From NCBI GenBank assembly GCA_963921795.1, contig OY997653.1, forward strand, positions 1,469,501 through 1,533,500: a stretch of 64,000 nt of DNA, in the 5' to 3' direction. Origin of the DNA: Nannobrachium achirus (lineage: Eukaryota > Chordata > Actinopteri > Myctophiformes > Myctophidae). The translations under genes were made by a program, and so were the position numbers. Below, piece by piece: positions 1 to 52,496 of this stretch; the first letter of the stretch is position 1, and each line of letters begins with the position of its first letter. The notes under the pieces are model-generated. The model was not told where the DNA came from. It searched no databases and worked only from the letters and a program-made list of their open reading frames with translations.

Positions 1-386
1 AATGCCTTATCTGTACCTCCCCTATAGATCAACTGGAGCTTCCCCTAAAGAAAACAAAACATTGTCTTTTATTACCCCCGGAGTGGTCCTGGCTCTGTGA
101 AACCCCTAGTCGTATCTCAGATGAAACGATAAGTAACCCTGCGATATCCTGTCATTCCCCAGGCCTGTCTTCACTACTTCTGTGCTGATCGGCATTACTG
201 GTGACCTTTGTTGACCCCATGCCACATCTGTCATTTATGCCCCAGAAGCCCTTCTGCATCTAGAAAGTTCTACAGTCCTGAGAGATCATATATAAGGACT
301 GCTCACCCTGCATCAGATTGTCATTGTCAGTTTGTGCTCTGACCCTGCCCATGGACAGCTGTAAATAGATCTTTCTTTTATTTGAC
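1..386 (+). mobile_element. LTR-like fossil fragment, left part
   Basis: Matches, on the other strand, most of the solo-LTR candidate at 36689-37278. A TATATAAGG box near 290 and AATAGATC sequence behind it fit an LTR promoter. The continuation of the same LTR reappears at 5776-5897, so about 5.4 kb of other repeat interrupts it. It is truncated by the window edge. Confidence 0.6.
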
Positions 387-542
387 TAGAGGCTCTGCCG
401 GCTTCGCCGGCCGATCATCTCGTGTCACCGACAAACCCCTCAGGCACAGGGTGGCTTTGAGCAGATTCCATTACAATTGGCCAGTTGTGCACAACCTGGC
501 CAGATATTCCACTGCTGTGCACAGCTCTCCAGGCTAGTGCAC

Positions 543-913
543 AGCATTTAAGGGCAAAAATTACCTCATGACAGACAATGCTGTTGAATTGGCTTGTAAA
601 ACCTCTGTCAGGGACTTAAAATGTTACATATATTTCTGTTGCTTAGTGTACTTTGTGAAACTATCAGAGGAGACTATTAATGACCTTTAACGGGCTTCAC
701 CTGTGGACATTCATTAATCCAGCGTGTGGACATACCACAAAGTGAACAGTCTTTTTCTTTTCAGCAGAGAAACTGGAGCTGATTTTCCTTTTAAACTGGC
801 TAAAATAAAGGGACTAATGGCTTTTTCTGTAGCTTGCAAAAGCTTTTGCAATTCTGTTGCATTCTGTTAAATTAAAGTGAAAGTAAACTCCTTCTGCATG
901 GAACGTCTGGATA
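543..913 (+). repeat. 370-bp direct repeat, copy 1
   Basis: Nearly identical to 4718-5092 in the same orientation. The match begins ATTTAAGGGCAAAA and ends at CGTCTGGA. Flanks differ, so the ends are sharp. The type of element is unknown; TG...CA ends are absent. Confidence 0.85.
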
Positions 914-2003
914 ATATTATTATTAGTGGCCAAGGCCACGAAGTGGCAAATGGCCACTCATTGATATTGGTCTTTCCCATTATTATTATTATTCTTCCGC
1001 CACTTTTTCTCTAGCGGCTAGACCGTGCAGTCGCTTTTTACGAAACTCGGCAGTATGGCAGAGGACTATGCCAAACGGCTAAAACGCGAAGCTCGCAACA
1101 ATCGGACAAAGGGTGGCGCTGTAGGAAGCCTTTGAAAAATGCCAACTTTGAACAGGTGTAGCTCATGCCCTGTTTCAGGTACAGCAATAAAACCTGTATA
1201 CACTTATGCGTCTCCTCATGCCGAACAACTTTTACGCTCTGACTTTTGACCTCTACCTTTACTTCTCCCACAATTTTGAATTATATGAAAAACAGTCAAA
1301 ATCTATCTCCTCCTGGGATTTTCGCGTAACGTGCGCGAAACATCTTTTTACATGAACTTTGGACCAATGCGGTCAGATCTGTCTCGGCGGATTTCTTTTA
1401 AAGCGAAACATTATTTTTTAATAATTCACTCAATGTTGCAGTTTTATGCAAATTATTCTTCTGCCTCTAAATCATACATGCAAAGTGACACGTTCATGGC
1501 ATTTGGCAAATATGTAGAGGGTTAGTCCAAATATCACTGAAAGCAATCTTACTCCAATTGGCCAAAGGGGGGCGCTATACGAAGCGTTTGAAAACTCAAA
1601 CTTTAAAGGGGCATAAGTCATGCCTCGTTTCGTTTGAAGACATGCAACTTGCTTACACGCGTGCCTTGACTCAAGCGGAAGACATCTGTGTCTTTGTTAA
1701 GTAAGCTCCGCCCTTAGATTTTCCGCAATTTTGAGCAGTTTGTAAAACACTTAAACCCGCTTTTATTCCGGAACTTTCGCGTCACGTGCACGGAACTTTT
1801 TTTACAAGAACTTTGGACCAATATCTAAAGATCTGTCAGATCGTTTTTTTTTTTAATTGAAACATGCTTTTTTAATAATTCAATCAACATTGCAAGTTTT
1901 ATGCAAATTATTCTTCTGCCTCTAAAACATACATGCAAAGTAAAAATTTCATGATGAACTACCGTAGAGGGTAAGTCCAAATATCACTGAAACCAAAAAG
2001 AAT
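914..2003 (+). repeat. dispersed fish repeat with internal tandem duplication
   Basis: Begins with an imperfect palindrome around TGGCCAAGGCCACGAAGTGG and ATT triplets. Two internal units, 1325-1545 and 1784-2000, are diverged copies of each other (TTTGGACCAAT, CTTCTGCCTCTAAA, AGTCCAAATATCACTGAAA). No coding sequence is recognised. Confidence 0.6.
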
Positions 2004-2080
2004 CATATTTGAACTGGGGACCCCCCACCCTGACGTGAGTAGGGTTTTCCCATGATCTGGGCCTTAGGCTAGATGCAGAA

Positions 2081-2553
2081 TAGAGCTGGGACGTTCGCGA
2101 ACGAATTGAATCTTTTGAACGGCTCTTTGAAGTGAACGTTGGGATCCGGTTCGCGCAGAAGAGAGCCGTTCATTTGTGGGGGAGACCCCCTCCCCCCAAT
2201 TCAACATCTCCTTGCTACTCCACTGAGTACTGACTGAGTACAGTGAGTGAGTGAGAGAGAGAGAACAAGTGGAGGAGCGAGTTCATTGTTGCCTGCTTGT
2301 TTTTTTTGGTGTTTTATGAATAAGGTAGCTTAATTTACACACACATTTTATGAAAAGGGTAAATACTAAATTGTGATCTCAACTGTCAGCAGAGGAATGT
2401 GGTGCCACCTTGTGGATTCATGTTTAAACAAATTCTTCTTAAAAATATATAAATATACAAGGAGCCAAATGAGCCAGTCTTTTGAACGGCTCTTTTTAGT
2501 GAGCCAGATCGATGGTACTGTCTCACTTCAAAGAGCCATAAATCCCACCTCTA
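2081..2553. mobile_element. hAT-like MITE, 8-bp TSD
   Basis: Ends TAGAGCTGGGACG and ATCCCACCTCTA are flanked on both sides by ATGCAGAA (2073-2080, 2554-2561). Subterminal GAACGGCTCTTTGAA motifs repeat in inverted orientation. The 8-bp target duplication is diagnostic of hAT. A relative lies at 20925-21208. Confidence 0.9.
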
Positions 2554-2572
2554 ATGCAGAATGGTTAGGCAC

Positions 2573-2576
<4 letters not shown>

Positions 2577-2665
<89 letters not shown>
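2577..2665. repeat. (TG)n(CGTG)n microsatellite
   Basis: Pure GT dinucleotides grade into GTGC tetranucleotides. Confidence 0.97.
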
Positions 2666-2666
<1 letters not shown>

Positions 2667-3780
2667 ATGTGAACTGAATCTAACTGATGGCTTAGTTTGG
2701 TTTTCAGAAAAACTACATTTCCCAGAATGCAGCAGCTAAGATGGCTGCTTGTTGCAATCAGTTTGATTTGTCAGCACCATAGAGTATATATAAAATAGAG
2801 AGCGGACGAGCCCCGCCCCCACTATCATTTCAATGCAAGTGCTCAGTGGCGTTTTGAAGCAACGGCTACGTGCTAGCATGTAGCTAAATCCAGGTGCATT
2901 CTGGGGGAATTGGAACCACCGTGGTTCCAAAATGACGTCACGCTGCTCTCCTCTCCTGTCTGGAGTGGAGGGGGCGGGGCCAAAATGCGCGTTTAGGCTG
3001 CAGTTCCAACTTTGGCCACCATCGGGGTTGCTTCAAATCTAGCCCTGGGTTCTGGGGGCTTGGTCAGCACCTGGCCGCAACACAGCTTCTCCGAGTCAGG
3101 CAATCCAAATGTTTTTGCTCTTAACCACCGAGCTCTGCTTCACTGTGTAGCTGGCTCTCGAAGGGACTCTTCCATCGAGCAGTAAGCAAAACTCCACTAT
3201 GTTCTCCTCTGTCGCACATTTGCTCTGTATTTTGCCACATTGCTAATGGTGGTTCTATCTGTTCCCATTGTAGGCAAATTAGGAGCTGCATCTGAGTCTT
3301 GGAAGAGAAATGGCATGTGTTAATGGAAGCAACGGCATACTGTGAAACATATGTTTCGAATGTAACCCCTGTTTGTTAAGTTCTGGAAAGAAGCATATTT
3401 TGAGTTAAAAGCCCCGGTTTTGGGAAGAACTTTATTTCATGTTTTAGGGGAACGCCCCATTGAATAAAACAACGCTTATTGCGTTTTCACCTTGAGAACT
3501 GTTTCCGTGTGCTGGTTTGGGTTCAGACTTCACAATACTTAATGTTTAAAAACTTTATTTGAAGACGTTTACTACTTGAATTATTTGAAAACATTGTGAT
3601 TTAAAAGACATGCCTGAAAATGGCTAGGTTGTTAACCCTCTGTTTTGAAGGTTTACAACCTGATGACCAACTCTTCAACAAAGACAACTAATGAAAAAGT
3701 TGGAAAATAAAGATATTGAGTTAAAACCTTGAGGAGTTCTTTGGAACTATTTTATGTCTGTTGCATATAGTCTTTTGCAT
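2666..3780. other. repeat-like stretch, no gene recognised
   Basis: Mixed composition with TATA-like and AATAAA sequences (3460-3480). It may be another LTR-type fragment (about 3330-3532, ending in GACTTCACA), but no partner copy is present to prove it. Confidence 0.3.
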
Positions 3781-3782
3781 AC

Positions 3783-4082
3783 ATGTTGTGTAGAGGTCAA
3801 TTTGTGCTTTCACCAATAACTATGCCGATTAGTGTAAAATCGGCAGAGTCTCTGTCATTTATAGCGCCACCAGAAGGCCGAAAACGCATTCTTCGATATT
3901 ACTCCTTCAGATTTTATCCGATAATCACACAAATGGGCACACAGTATCTCTACAGTGATGTAATCATGACTGATTTGTCCAATATCATATTCTATCTAAT
4001 TGGCTAACATTGAATTCCAAGGTTTGCAGGATTGCTCCTTTTTGAACAAAATGTCTCAAACGCAGCCTGCTATTTGTGTGAG
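3783..4082 (+). repeat. dispersed repeat, shares blocks with 51900-52120
   Basis: Blocks such as GGCGCTATA-type text, CCAATTCTGCAAACC / GGTTTGCAGGATTG and CATGACTGTAGAGATACTGT occur in reverse order at 51900-52120. No TIR or coding capacity is seen. Confidence 0.55.
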
Positions 4083-4097
4083 ATTTTGCACACACAT

Positions 4098-4540
4098 TCC
4101 CACTAAGCCAAGGAACCCCCACTCCGTTATTTTCAGCTTCTAAAGCCTTCTTTTTATATGTTTTCTATGATCCCTGCCCGGGACCGGTTTTCGCGGAAAA
4201 ATTGCGTCATCACACTACCGGCCAATCACAGCGAGGGTTATACACTGCCGGCCAATCACAGCGCAGAACATACACTGCCGGGTTCTCTGGTGGGTTTAGG
4301 AAACACGCCTTCAGGAAGTACACTGCAGTGTTTACACTGGAGGAGTCTAGCATGTAACTCTCCAACCGCTGCTCGTAGAAGGACACGGGAGACCTCATTG
4401 AAAGCGTCTCGGCGAGGCGAGGCGGACGCGGTGGTCTGACGGCCCGGTCCGCGAGCGAAAAACGGACGAAAAAAACAAACGCGACCGCGGTTTGCTATAC
4501 TGCTACAGACCACCAGTTGAGCAACTTACACAGTATAGCT
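4098..4540 (+). mobile_element. TTAA-target MITE, left-truncated
   Basis: The right end CACAGTATAGCT is followed by TTAA. The body (CCACTCCGTTATTTTCAGC, CGCGGAAAAA, GGCCAATCACAGC) matches the complete copies at 50117-50617 and 57123-57613. The left terminal repeat is missing. Confidence 0.8.
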
Positions 4541-4717
4541 TTAATGAGACCTCTATTCACACCTTTCAACAAATAAAACAATGAATTAGCGATTTGCATA
4601 TAAAAAAGGACATGGGCCGTTGACACAGTTGATGTATCACGTTGGAGCGAATTATTAGATTTTATTATTGGAAAATGTAATATGTCACAATAATCTGACT
4701 CTAGTCTGTTCCTTTCA

Positions 4718-5092
4718 AATATTTAAGGGCAAAAGTTACCTCATGACAATGCTGTTGAATTGGCTTGTAAAACCTCTGTCAGGGACTTAAAATATTACAT
4801 ATACATTTCTGTTGCTTAGTGTACTTTGTGAAACTATCAGAGGAGACTATTAATGACCTTTAACGGGCTTCACCTGTGGACATTCATTAATCCAGCGTAC
4901 GCACATACCACAAAGTGAACGGACTTTTTCTTTTCAGCATCAGAGAAACTGGAGCTGATTTTCCCTTTAAACTGGCTAAAATAAAGGGACTAATGGCTTT
5001 TTCTGTAGCTTGCAAAAGCTTTTGCAATTCTGTTGCATTCTGTTAAATGAATGTGAAAGTAAACTCCTTCTGCATGGACCGTCTGGACTGGA
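4718..5092 (+). repeat. 370-bp direct repeat, copy 2
   Basis: Partner of 543-913, 4.2 kb apart. The pair brackets several other repeats and could mark an old composite insertion or a segmental duplication. Confidence 0.85.
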
Positions 5093-5506
5093 GGCAGGAA
5101 AGCATGGTGACACGATGCTTTTTTTTTTCTTTCTTCTTCTTTGAGACGACATTGACACAGGATTATGGAATATATCCTTACATTGCAAAGGTAGGCTAAT
5201 CAGCACCGCGGTATAAAGTAAAACGTTGAAAAATTAAAAATATCCGTGCCGTGTGTCTCTCTCCCCCCTCCTACTCCGTGAGGCTTTGTCATCTCTCTCT
5301 GTCAGCTGCTGTTACTGGGGGCTTTTACACCGCAAACGGTGACCTATAGAATCTGGTGACAATTCGAAAATTGCGGCGTGCGTGATTTGTTGTTTTATAT
5401 ACTGTTTTTAGGTGATTCACACAGACAGAGGAAATATACACTCTTTCTCTCTCTCTCGTATTGGGTGCCCCCCCAAAAGGCAACTAAATTAAATAGGTCC
5501 TTTTGG

Positions 5507-5507
<1 letters not shown>

Positions 5508-5575
<68 letters not shown>

Positions 5576-5590
5576 TGTGTGTGTGTGTGC
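5508..5590. repeat. (GT)n microsatellite
   Basis: About 40 GT units with one interruption. Confidence 0.97.
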
Positions 5591-5775
5591 TGGCTACGCC
5601 CCCCTCGGTTGAAATTGGATCCGCCGGTCCCATAGATGGGAATACGAGCCAATGGACGGCTATGGGCGGTATTATTCCGTACGTTCTTCTCCCTACCGTT
5701 GAGTTGAAGTTGAGTTGAAGTGGATGCAAAGTGGGCTTGAATGGGCTTGGAAGTGGGATGCGGCTCTTACTCAAT

Positions 5776-5897
5776 TGTAAATATAAGATACTTTGACACT
5801 GTTTTGAGTTTTCTCTATTCTTTGGACAAAGTGTTGTCTCGTCCTGATCATGATCGGTTCGGATTAAACTTTTTCTGTTTGACTTTTAACTTGTTCG
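5776..5897 (+). mobile_element. LTR-like fossil fragment, right part
   Basis: Continues the LTR of 1-386 (ATACTTTGACACTG through CGTCCTGATCATGATC), matching 36770-36870 in reverse. It ends where a hAT-like sequence (AGGGGTGGACGATATGG) begins. Confidence 0.6.
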
Positions 5898-6533
5898 GAG
5901 TAGGGGTGGACGATATGGAAAAATACAATATCACGATATTTTCCCAAGCTGTATCACAATACACGATTTTATCACGATTCTTTTTCACGTTGGTTTTGAT
6001 GGTTATTTTTCAAGTTACTTGACAAAAACTAGACTCTCTGGTTTCCTGTTGGAAGGTCTAAATTGATCTTTACAAGTATGTAACTCTGACAGTATACAAA
6101 TGAAACCTTACGGCAACATGACTGGTGTGGACTGGTATGGCAACATGACTGGTGTCTTACACCAGTCATACCACCAGTCATACCTTAGCTTTTTCTGAAC
6201 TGACGCCACTGGTGGAAAGTTACCAGGACCCTACGTCTCTGTCTTGATTTGGGAACCAATCAATGAGTCCCACGCCTAACTGTCATGTACTGTATTCTCT
6301 TATATACTGTACAATGTGTCAGAGAGAGCTCCGACCGTGAAACGGTTTGGATGTGTTTTCTGTACTGTTCCTTGCCTGTCTCTCTCAAAATATAGCAAAT
6401 TCCATTTATTCTCTCAGGTCTTATTTCTTTGAGAATTTTTCTATTAAAGTCCCCGCAACCTTTTTGTGTCATCCTTTTAGCTTTAATGTCATAAATTGCC
6501 AAGGGCTGTTTTAGATTTGTGAATAATATAAAG

Positions 6534-6946
6534 CAGGGGTCTTCAACAGGGGGTTCGCGGAGGTACTGCAGTGGGTCCGGGAAATTATTGCTTAAAAAAA
6601 AAAAAAAAAAAAAAGATTTCAATTATTGTTATTTTTTTTGTGCCATTTTTTCACATTTATGTAAAAAAAAAAAAATCATGATTCTATCCATTTTGAATAG
6701 CTTGAATACATGATTATTATGCAATTGACAGATTGTTGATATTATTGACATTGGTTCTCAGTTAATAAGTAGTATGTTTAGAAATGGTAGTGGTACGGCC
6801 CACCCTGCTCGCTGTAACTTGTACATGTTTAAAATAAAAAATATGTCGTAGCCCCGACCCCCCCACCCTACGAGGTGGTAGGGGGTCCCTGCTCCATCTC
6901 CCCATCAGTTTGGGGGTCCCCGGCCTGAAAACGTTGAAGACCCCTG
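6534..6946. mobile_element. hAT MITE, CAGGGGTCTTCAAC family, 8-bp TSD
   Basis: Terminal inverted repeats CAGGGGTCTTCAAC / GTTGAAGACCCCTG, flanked by ATATAAAG on both sides (6526-6533, 6947-6954). It has lost the central hairpin typical of the family and gained A/T runs. It lies in adam17 intron 8, 45 bp from exon 8. Confidence 0.93.
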
Positions 6947-6995
6947 ATATAAAGTATTTGATCAATCAGTCATAAAGGATGATTCTATGTCTTAC

Positions 6996-47770
<40,775 letters not shown>

Positions 47771-48614
47771 CTTTACGCAACGTCCAAACTAAAAGCCTTG
47801 TTGTGTCTTTAAGCGTTTGACTTGACGCAAAAAACAGTTGCAACAGTTGCCTCTGACAAACCGTCAACAAAAGCACTCAAGGCATTACGCGATCATTATG
47901 TTTAGAATCATTTGCACTGCAATGCAGGACAGCTCGATTCCAAGTGAATAAAGAAAACACAAGGATCGGATCAGACAGTCAGGTCAGGTTTAGTTGTGGA
48001 AAGTTAAGTTGCGTGTTTTTGGGGGGTCCGCCGGGTAGGATCGAACACTCCTAGTGTGTCTGGAAGTCTGGAGAGAGGAGGATCTGTCCAGGACACCCGG
48101 AAGAATACATTAAGATCACTGAGAAAAACAACAATAAAAATATCCGATCGGGGGGGGGGGAAAGTCCACAAAACAAAGAGAAATATAGCCTTGGTTCTGC
48201 TATTGTTTTCTAGTTCAACACAACGCCCCACCGGCTCTTGCTGTTATACTTTCATGTCAGATTAAACATGGTGGCTGCGTGTGTGTGTGTGCAGTGTGTA
48301 CAGTGCGCTTAAGCTGTAGTGTATTCATATCGTCCTGTCCGGTCCTGTCGCGTTGCCTTCCTCGCGCGGCACCGCAGTACGACGAGAGTATAAAGCGAAG
48401 TGTTTTACATAATGGACCAGATGATCTGACATCTATTTTTAATGTCTGGAACAGCATCATCATCTGGGACCAATCTCTGCTCTAAAGTTAGTTTTCTTCA
48501 CACTGCAGGCCCCAGGGAAATGCTGGAGATTATAGACTATATTTCATTTGTTTCAAATAAAAATCCAACTAATTCGACAAGTTGATTTTTTGTTCTTATT
48601 CTTATTATCTATGA
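47771..48614. other. adam17 upstream region, no gene recognised
   Basis: This sequence lies 5' of the adam17 start codon. It presumably holds the 5'UTR and promoter, but no TATA box, initiator or transcript start can be fixed by eye. CpGs are frequent around 48000-48370 compared with the flanks, as expected near a promoter. No second gene is recognisable; short open frames here look accidental. Confidence 0.4.
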
Positions 48615-48795
48615 CAGGGGTCTTCAACGTTTTCAGGCCCCCTTAGTTGAGAGAGAGAAGCTGGGACCCCCACAACCGTTTCATAGATTCCATATAGTTT
48701 CATTGCTTGACAGCACAATCATCAGTTTATTTTGGATTCATGTCAATTTGTGTTTTCAGATATTTAACCACTTGAACCGTCAATACCGTTTATTT
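48615..48795. mobile_element. hAT MITE, CAGGGGTCTTCAAC family, truncated
   Basis: Left end CAGGGGTCTTCAACGTTTTC and body to CCACTTGAACCGTC. The rest is lost. Confidence 0.85.
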
Positions 48796-48955
48796 CATTA
48801 TTTACGGAATTCAACCCTTTTTATAACATTTATTTTTTGCTTAATGTTTTATTAGGATATGTAAAGCATGTTTGAATTGTCTTGCTGTTGTTGAAATGGG
48901 CTGTGCAAGTAAACTTGCCTTTCTGGATTAATCTTTTTATTTATTTATAATTTTT

Positions 48956-49010
<55 letters not shown>

Positions 49011-49469
49011 CTATGTGTGGCCTAAACTATTTTGACTTCGAACTACAGGTCCATCCCCACCAATTTATTTTATGTATGTATGAATCTATTTATTTTAGCA
49101 TGTTTAATAGAAGCCCCCCCCCCCCCTTTTTTGTTGTTGCAAATGATATGAAGACTTCAGTTTTTTAAGTGTTAAACTTTACAGTGTCTTTATCACAGTG
49201 TTTATCATAATCACTTGTTTTTCATCGTTTTGCAAAAAAAAAAAAAAAAAAAAAAAAAAAACAAGAAAAGGAAATGCCTAAATAAATAAATCTAAAGCTA
49301 TTTATAGCTCAAAGTAGAGCTAAAGTTAAACACAATGATTTATTCAAGTCACACAGTGAGAAATGCAGCGAAAGACCCAGGCTGAAGCATTTATTATGTA
49401 AGGTGATGAATATTTGATATTGTAGAATAAGCAGTCTATTGGTGTCGGAGTAAAGTTAACACACACAGA
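48796..49469. other. AT-rich intergenic sequence, no gene seen
   Basis: Contains (AT)n at 48958-49008 and a poly-A tract at 49234-49260. Nothing coding is recognised. Confidence 0.7.
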
Positions 49470-49992
49470 CAGTGGCGTCAGTTCAGAAAAAGCTAAGGTA
49501 TGGCAACATGACTGATGTCTTGAAGGCGTGCGTGCAAGACACCAGTCATGTTGCCAAACCTTAGCAACAGGCATGATACATTTATTTTAAGAAGTACATT
49601 TTATTTTTTCCCCCCATTTCTTTCTTGGACTGGATATGGCAGCCTGGAACGGTTGTTCAAGTGCAGCTAAACTTGGCATGTTAGTAAACTTGTCACCATT
49701 AACAATAATGCATTGCACCTGTGCAGCTGACCTGCGGAACCTGGGAATATACCATTCTGTCAGGATGGGGAGAATAAAAGTGTGGAGAATCTAATTATAA
49801 TTCCTTGTTAAAGTGACCATTTTGTTACATTTTGCATTTGTAGTTATTTTACTGTAATTTAATAACATAATAACCAGCATAGATAGACAATGAGACATTC
49901 ATGGATTTATATTTAAAAGTAACTTTTATTTCCCCCCCTGGACCCAGTGTATGGCAGCTGCATACCCCTGCCATACCCAATTGACGCCCCTG
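49470..49992. mobile_element. hAT-like MITE, CAGTGGCGTCAGTTC ends
   Basis: Ends CAGTGGCGTCAGTTC / CAATTGACGCCCCTG. A GCAACATGAC...GTCATGTTGCC inverted repeat lies near the left. A relative fragment is at 6090-6215. Confidence 0.7.
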
Positions 49993-50074
49993 CTCCCAAC
50001 CTGGAAACCTGCAGAACTGTCAGTAGCAGTGCTTCTCAACAGAGGTGGAAAAAGTACTCACATTTTGTACTTAA

Positions 50075-50883
50075 AGGGGAAGAACACCCATTTTCAATAT
50101 TGAACTATGTCATTAAAGTTATACCATGTAACTTTTTTTATAAAACAAATCTTAAAATTGTCCTAACTGTTAAGTCGCTAAAGTTTTAGAACACCCACTC
50201 CGTTATTTTCAGCTTCTAAAGCCTTCTCTTTATATGTTTTCTATGATCCTCGCCGGGGTCCGGTTTTCGCGGAAAAATAGCGTCATCTGCATCATGTGTA
50301 TACGTTGGCCAATCACAACGCAGATCATACACACATGATACACTACCGGCCAATCACAGCTTATCTGCTCTGGTCTTCAGGAAGTAGCCTCGCTGCAGCT
50401 ACAGTGTTTACCATGGTGAAGGATTTTAACCTCTTAATCCCCAAATCCTGGCCAGAAAATTACGTTCTACCCCTCCACGGATTACTATCGGTCGCGGTGG
50501 TTTGCGGCGCCGCTCCAGTGGTCCGCGGCGGTGGTCCGCGACGACTCCGGGCGAAAAACGGCCGAAAAAAGCAATACCGCTACTGACCACTAGTTTAGCA
50601 ACTTACACAGTATAACTTTAATATAACTTAGAGGAGTTGTGTGGAAATAAAAAAAAAAGTTCCCCCTCTTCTGTGTTGCCTAGAACAGGAGGATTGATTT
50701 TTGGGTTTGTATTGCAAATCACAACTTGATGACATCACACATTGTACTTTACAATACAAATCCAAAAATCAATCCTCCTGTTCTAGGCAACACAGAAGGG
50801 GGGGGGGGGGACTTTTTGTTTATTTCCACACAACTCCTCTATTAATGACATAGTTCAATATTGAAAATGGGTGGTCTTCCCCT
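50075..50883. mobile_element. TTAA-target MITE, AGGGGAAGAACACCC ends
   Basis: TTAA both sides. Ends AGGGGAAGAACACCCATTTT / AAAATGGGTGGTCTTCCCCT. It contains a large inner palindrome (CCTCCTGTTCTAGGCAACAC arms, 50665-50800). Confidence 0.92.
50117..50617 (+). mobile_element. TTAA-target MITE, AGTTATACCATGTAAC ends
   Basis: TTAA both sides (50113-50116, 50618-50621). Ends AGTTATACCATGTAACTTTT / TTACACAGTATAACT. Same family as 57123-57613 and 4098-4540. Confidence 0.92.
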
Positions 50884-51015
50884 TTAAGTAAAAGTATCAA
50901 TTACTGCACTGTAGATGTACTCCGTTACAAGTTAATGTCCTGGATCCGAGATGTAGTAGAGTAGAAGTAAAAGTATTGGAAATTGGAAATACCCAAGTAA
51001 AGTACAAATACTTCA

Positions 51016-52320
51016 AAAGTGCACAGGGACCCTGTGGGGTCCTCGATCAGGGGAGTTTACAGAGGTACAAACTGCAAGTTTGTGCATCTGCTATTTGAGA
51101 ACATTTCTTGACAAATCTTGAAATCATCTTTGAACTAGAAGCATTGCTCTTCCGAGCACAGGTCTCCACCAGGTCAGGTAAGTCCTGGTGGCGTTAAATG
51201 TGAAAAGGGTGCCATGTCTTCTTTGGCCTTTAACGGCAATGGGACTCTGCATGCATGACTTGAGGCATTTTGTTCCAAAAATGTGTTTGGAAAAAGTTGA
51301 CCTGCTGGTGGCGCTATAACATGCCAATGTGAAAAGTGTGGCATTTGTTCCTTGACCTATAGTGGGAATGTGTTCCTTGACCTAGTGGGAATGTGTTCCT
51401 TGACCTAGTGGGAATGTGTTCCTTGACCTAGTGGGAATGTGTTCATTGACCTAGTGGGAATGTGTTCCTTGACCTCGTGGGAATGTGTTCCTTGACCTAG
51501 TGGGAATGTGTTCCTTGACCTCGTGGGAATGTGTTCCTTGACCTAGTGGGAATGTGTTCCTTGACCTCGTGGGAATGTGTTCCTTGACCTAGTGGGAATG
51601 TGTTCCTTGACCTAGTGGGAATGTGTTCCTTGACCTAGTGGGAATGTGAATGTGTTCCTTGACCTAGTGGGAATGTGTTCCTTGACCTAGTGGGAATGTG
51701 TTCCTTGACCTCGTGGGAATGTGTTCCTTGACCTAGTGGGAATGTGTTCCTTGACCTCGTGGGAATGTGTTCCTTGACCTAGTGGGAATGTGTTCCTTGA
51801 CCTCGTGGGAATGTGTTCCTTGACCTAGTGGGAATGTGTTCCTTGACCTAGTGGGAATGTGTTCCTTGACCTAGTGGGAATGTGCGTGCTGAAATTCTCT
51901 GTAATCACAATCACAATTTTGTTCAAAATAGACCAATTCTGCAAACCTTGGAAGCCAATGTTAGCCAATTAGGATGGAATATGAAATATCGTACAGATCT
52001 GTCTTGATCACATGACTGTAGAGATACTGTGTAGTGAAAATCTCAGGGAATAATAGGAAAAAATGTGTTTCACATAAGTCGGCCTCCTGGTGGCGCTATA
52101 AACGGCAGATACGAAAAATGCAGGGTAAAGGTTTTTCCTTGGCCTCTAGAGAGTGCACATACAACGTTGTACACTGATCAGTGGAGTTATAGGTAAAAAC
52201 ATGAATCGGCCTGTTCATGATTTCAGGCATTTTATTCAAAACTGACCAATCCTGCTAACTTTGGTTAGGGGGTCCTTGAGGGGGTCCCGAACCCCACTTT
52301 GAGAAGAAATTCTCACAAAA
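51016..52320. repeat. dispersed repeat containing a 23-bp minisatellite
   Basis: TGGTGGCGCTATA-type repeat sequence flanks about 23 copies of a 23-bp unit (GTTCCTTGACCTAGTGGGAAT) at 51350-51885. Units alternate between CTAG and CTCG types, and a ten-unit pattern occurs twice. Confidence 0.9.
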
Positions 52321-52496
52321 ACGTGTGATTTATAAAATGTCATTTTTTAATTATCATCATCATCATTATCATTTCATGTTAAACAGAGCTGGTTACGCGG
52401 GGCGCGGGGAACAGCTTCACATGGGGCAGCAGGGATTACAATCAAAAGGTTACCAGAAAGAAGACAAAAACTAAACTAAAAAATAATAACCTAAAC

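Larger units (their letters stand above)
50043..51015. mobile_element. three-level nest of MITEs
   Basis: The outer hAT MITE (GAGGTGGAAAAAGTACTC ... AAAGTATTGG) is split by a TTAA MITE (50075-50883, TTAA at 50071-50074 and 50884-50887). That in turn is split by a second TTAA MITE (50117-50617). Confidence 0.88.

Noticed and set aside
543-5092. 370-bp direct repeats as LTRs of one element
   Set aside because: They lack TG...CA ends, a target duplication and any internal retroelement sequence; the span between is a mix of other repeats.
1-6990. Search for adam17 exons 9 onward (HELGH zinc motif)
   Set aside because: No minus-strand sequence resembling the catalytic or disintegrin exons was found; the stretch is repeats.
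48279-48485. Possible terminal exon ending NVWNSIIIWDQSLL
   Set aside because: I first considered a neighbour gene, since human IAH1 is near ADAM17, but nothing in the translation supports it.
51350-51885. CRISPR-like regular repeat array
   Set aside because: Repeats are directly adjacent without spacers, in a vertebrate genome; it is a minisatellite.
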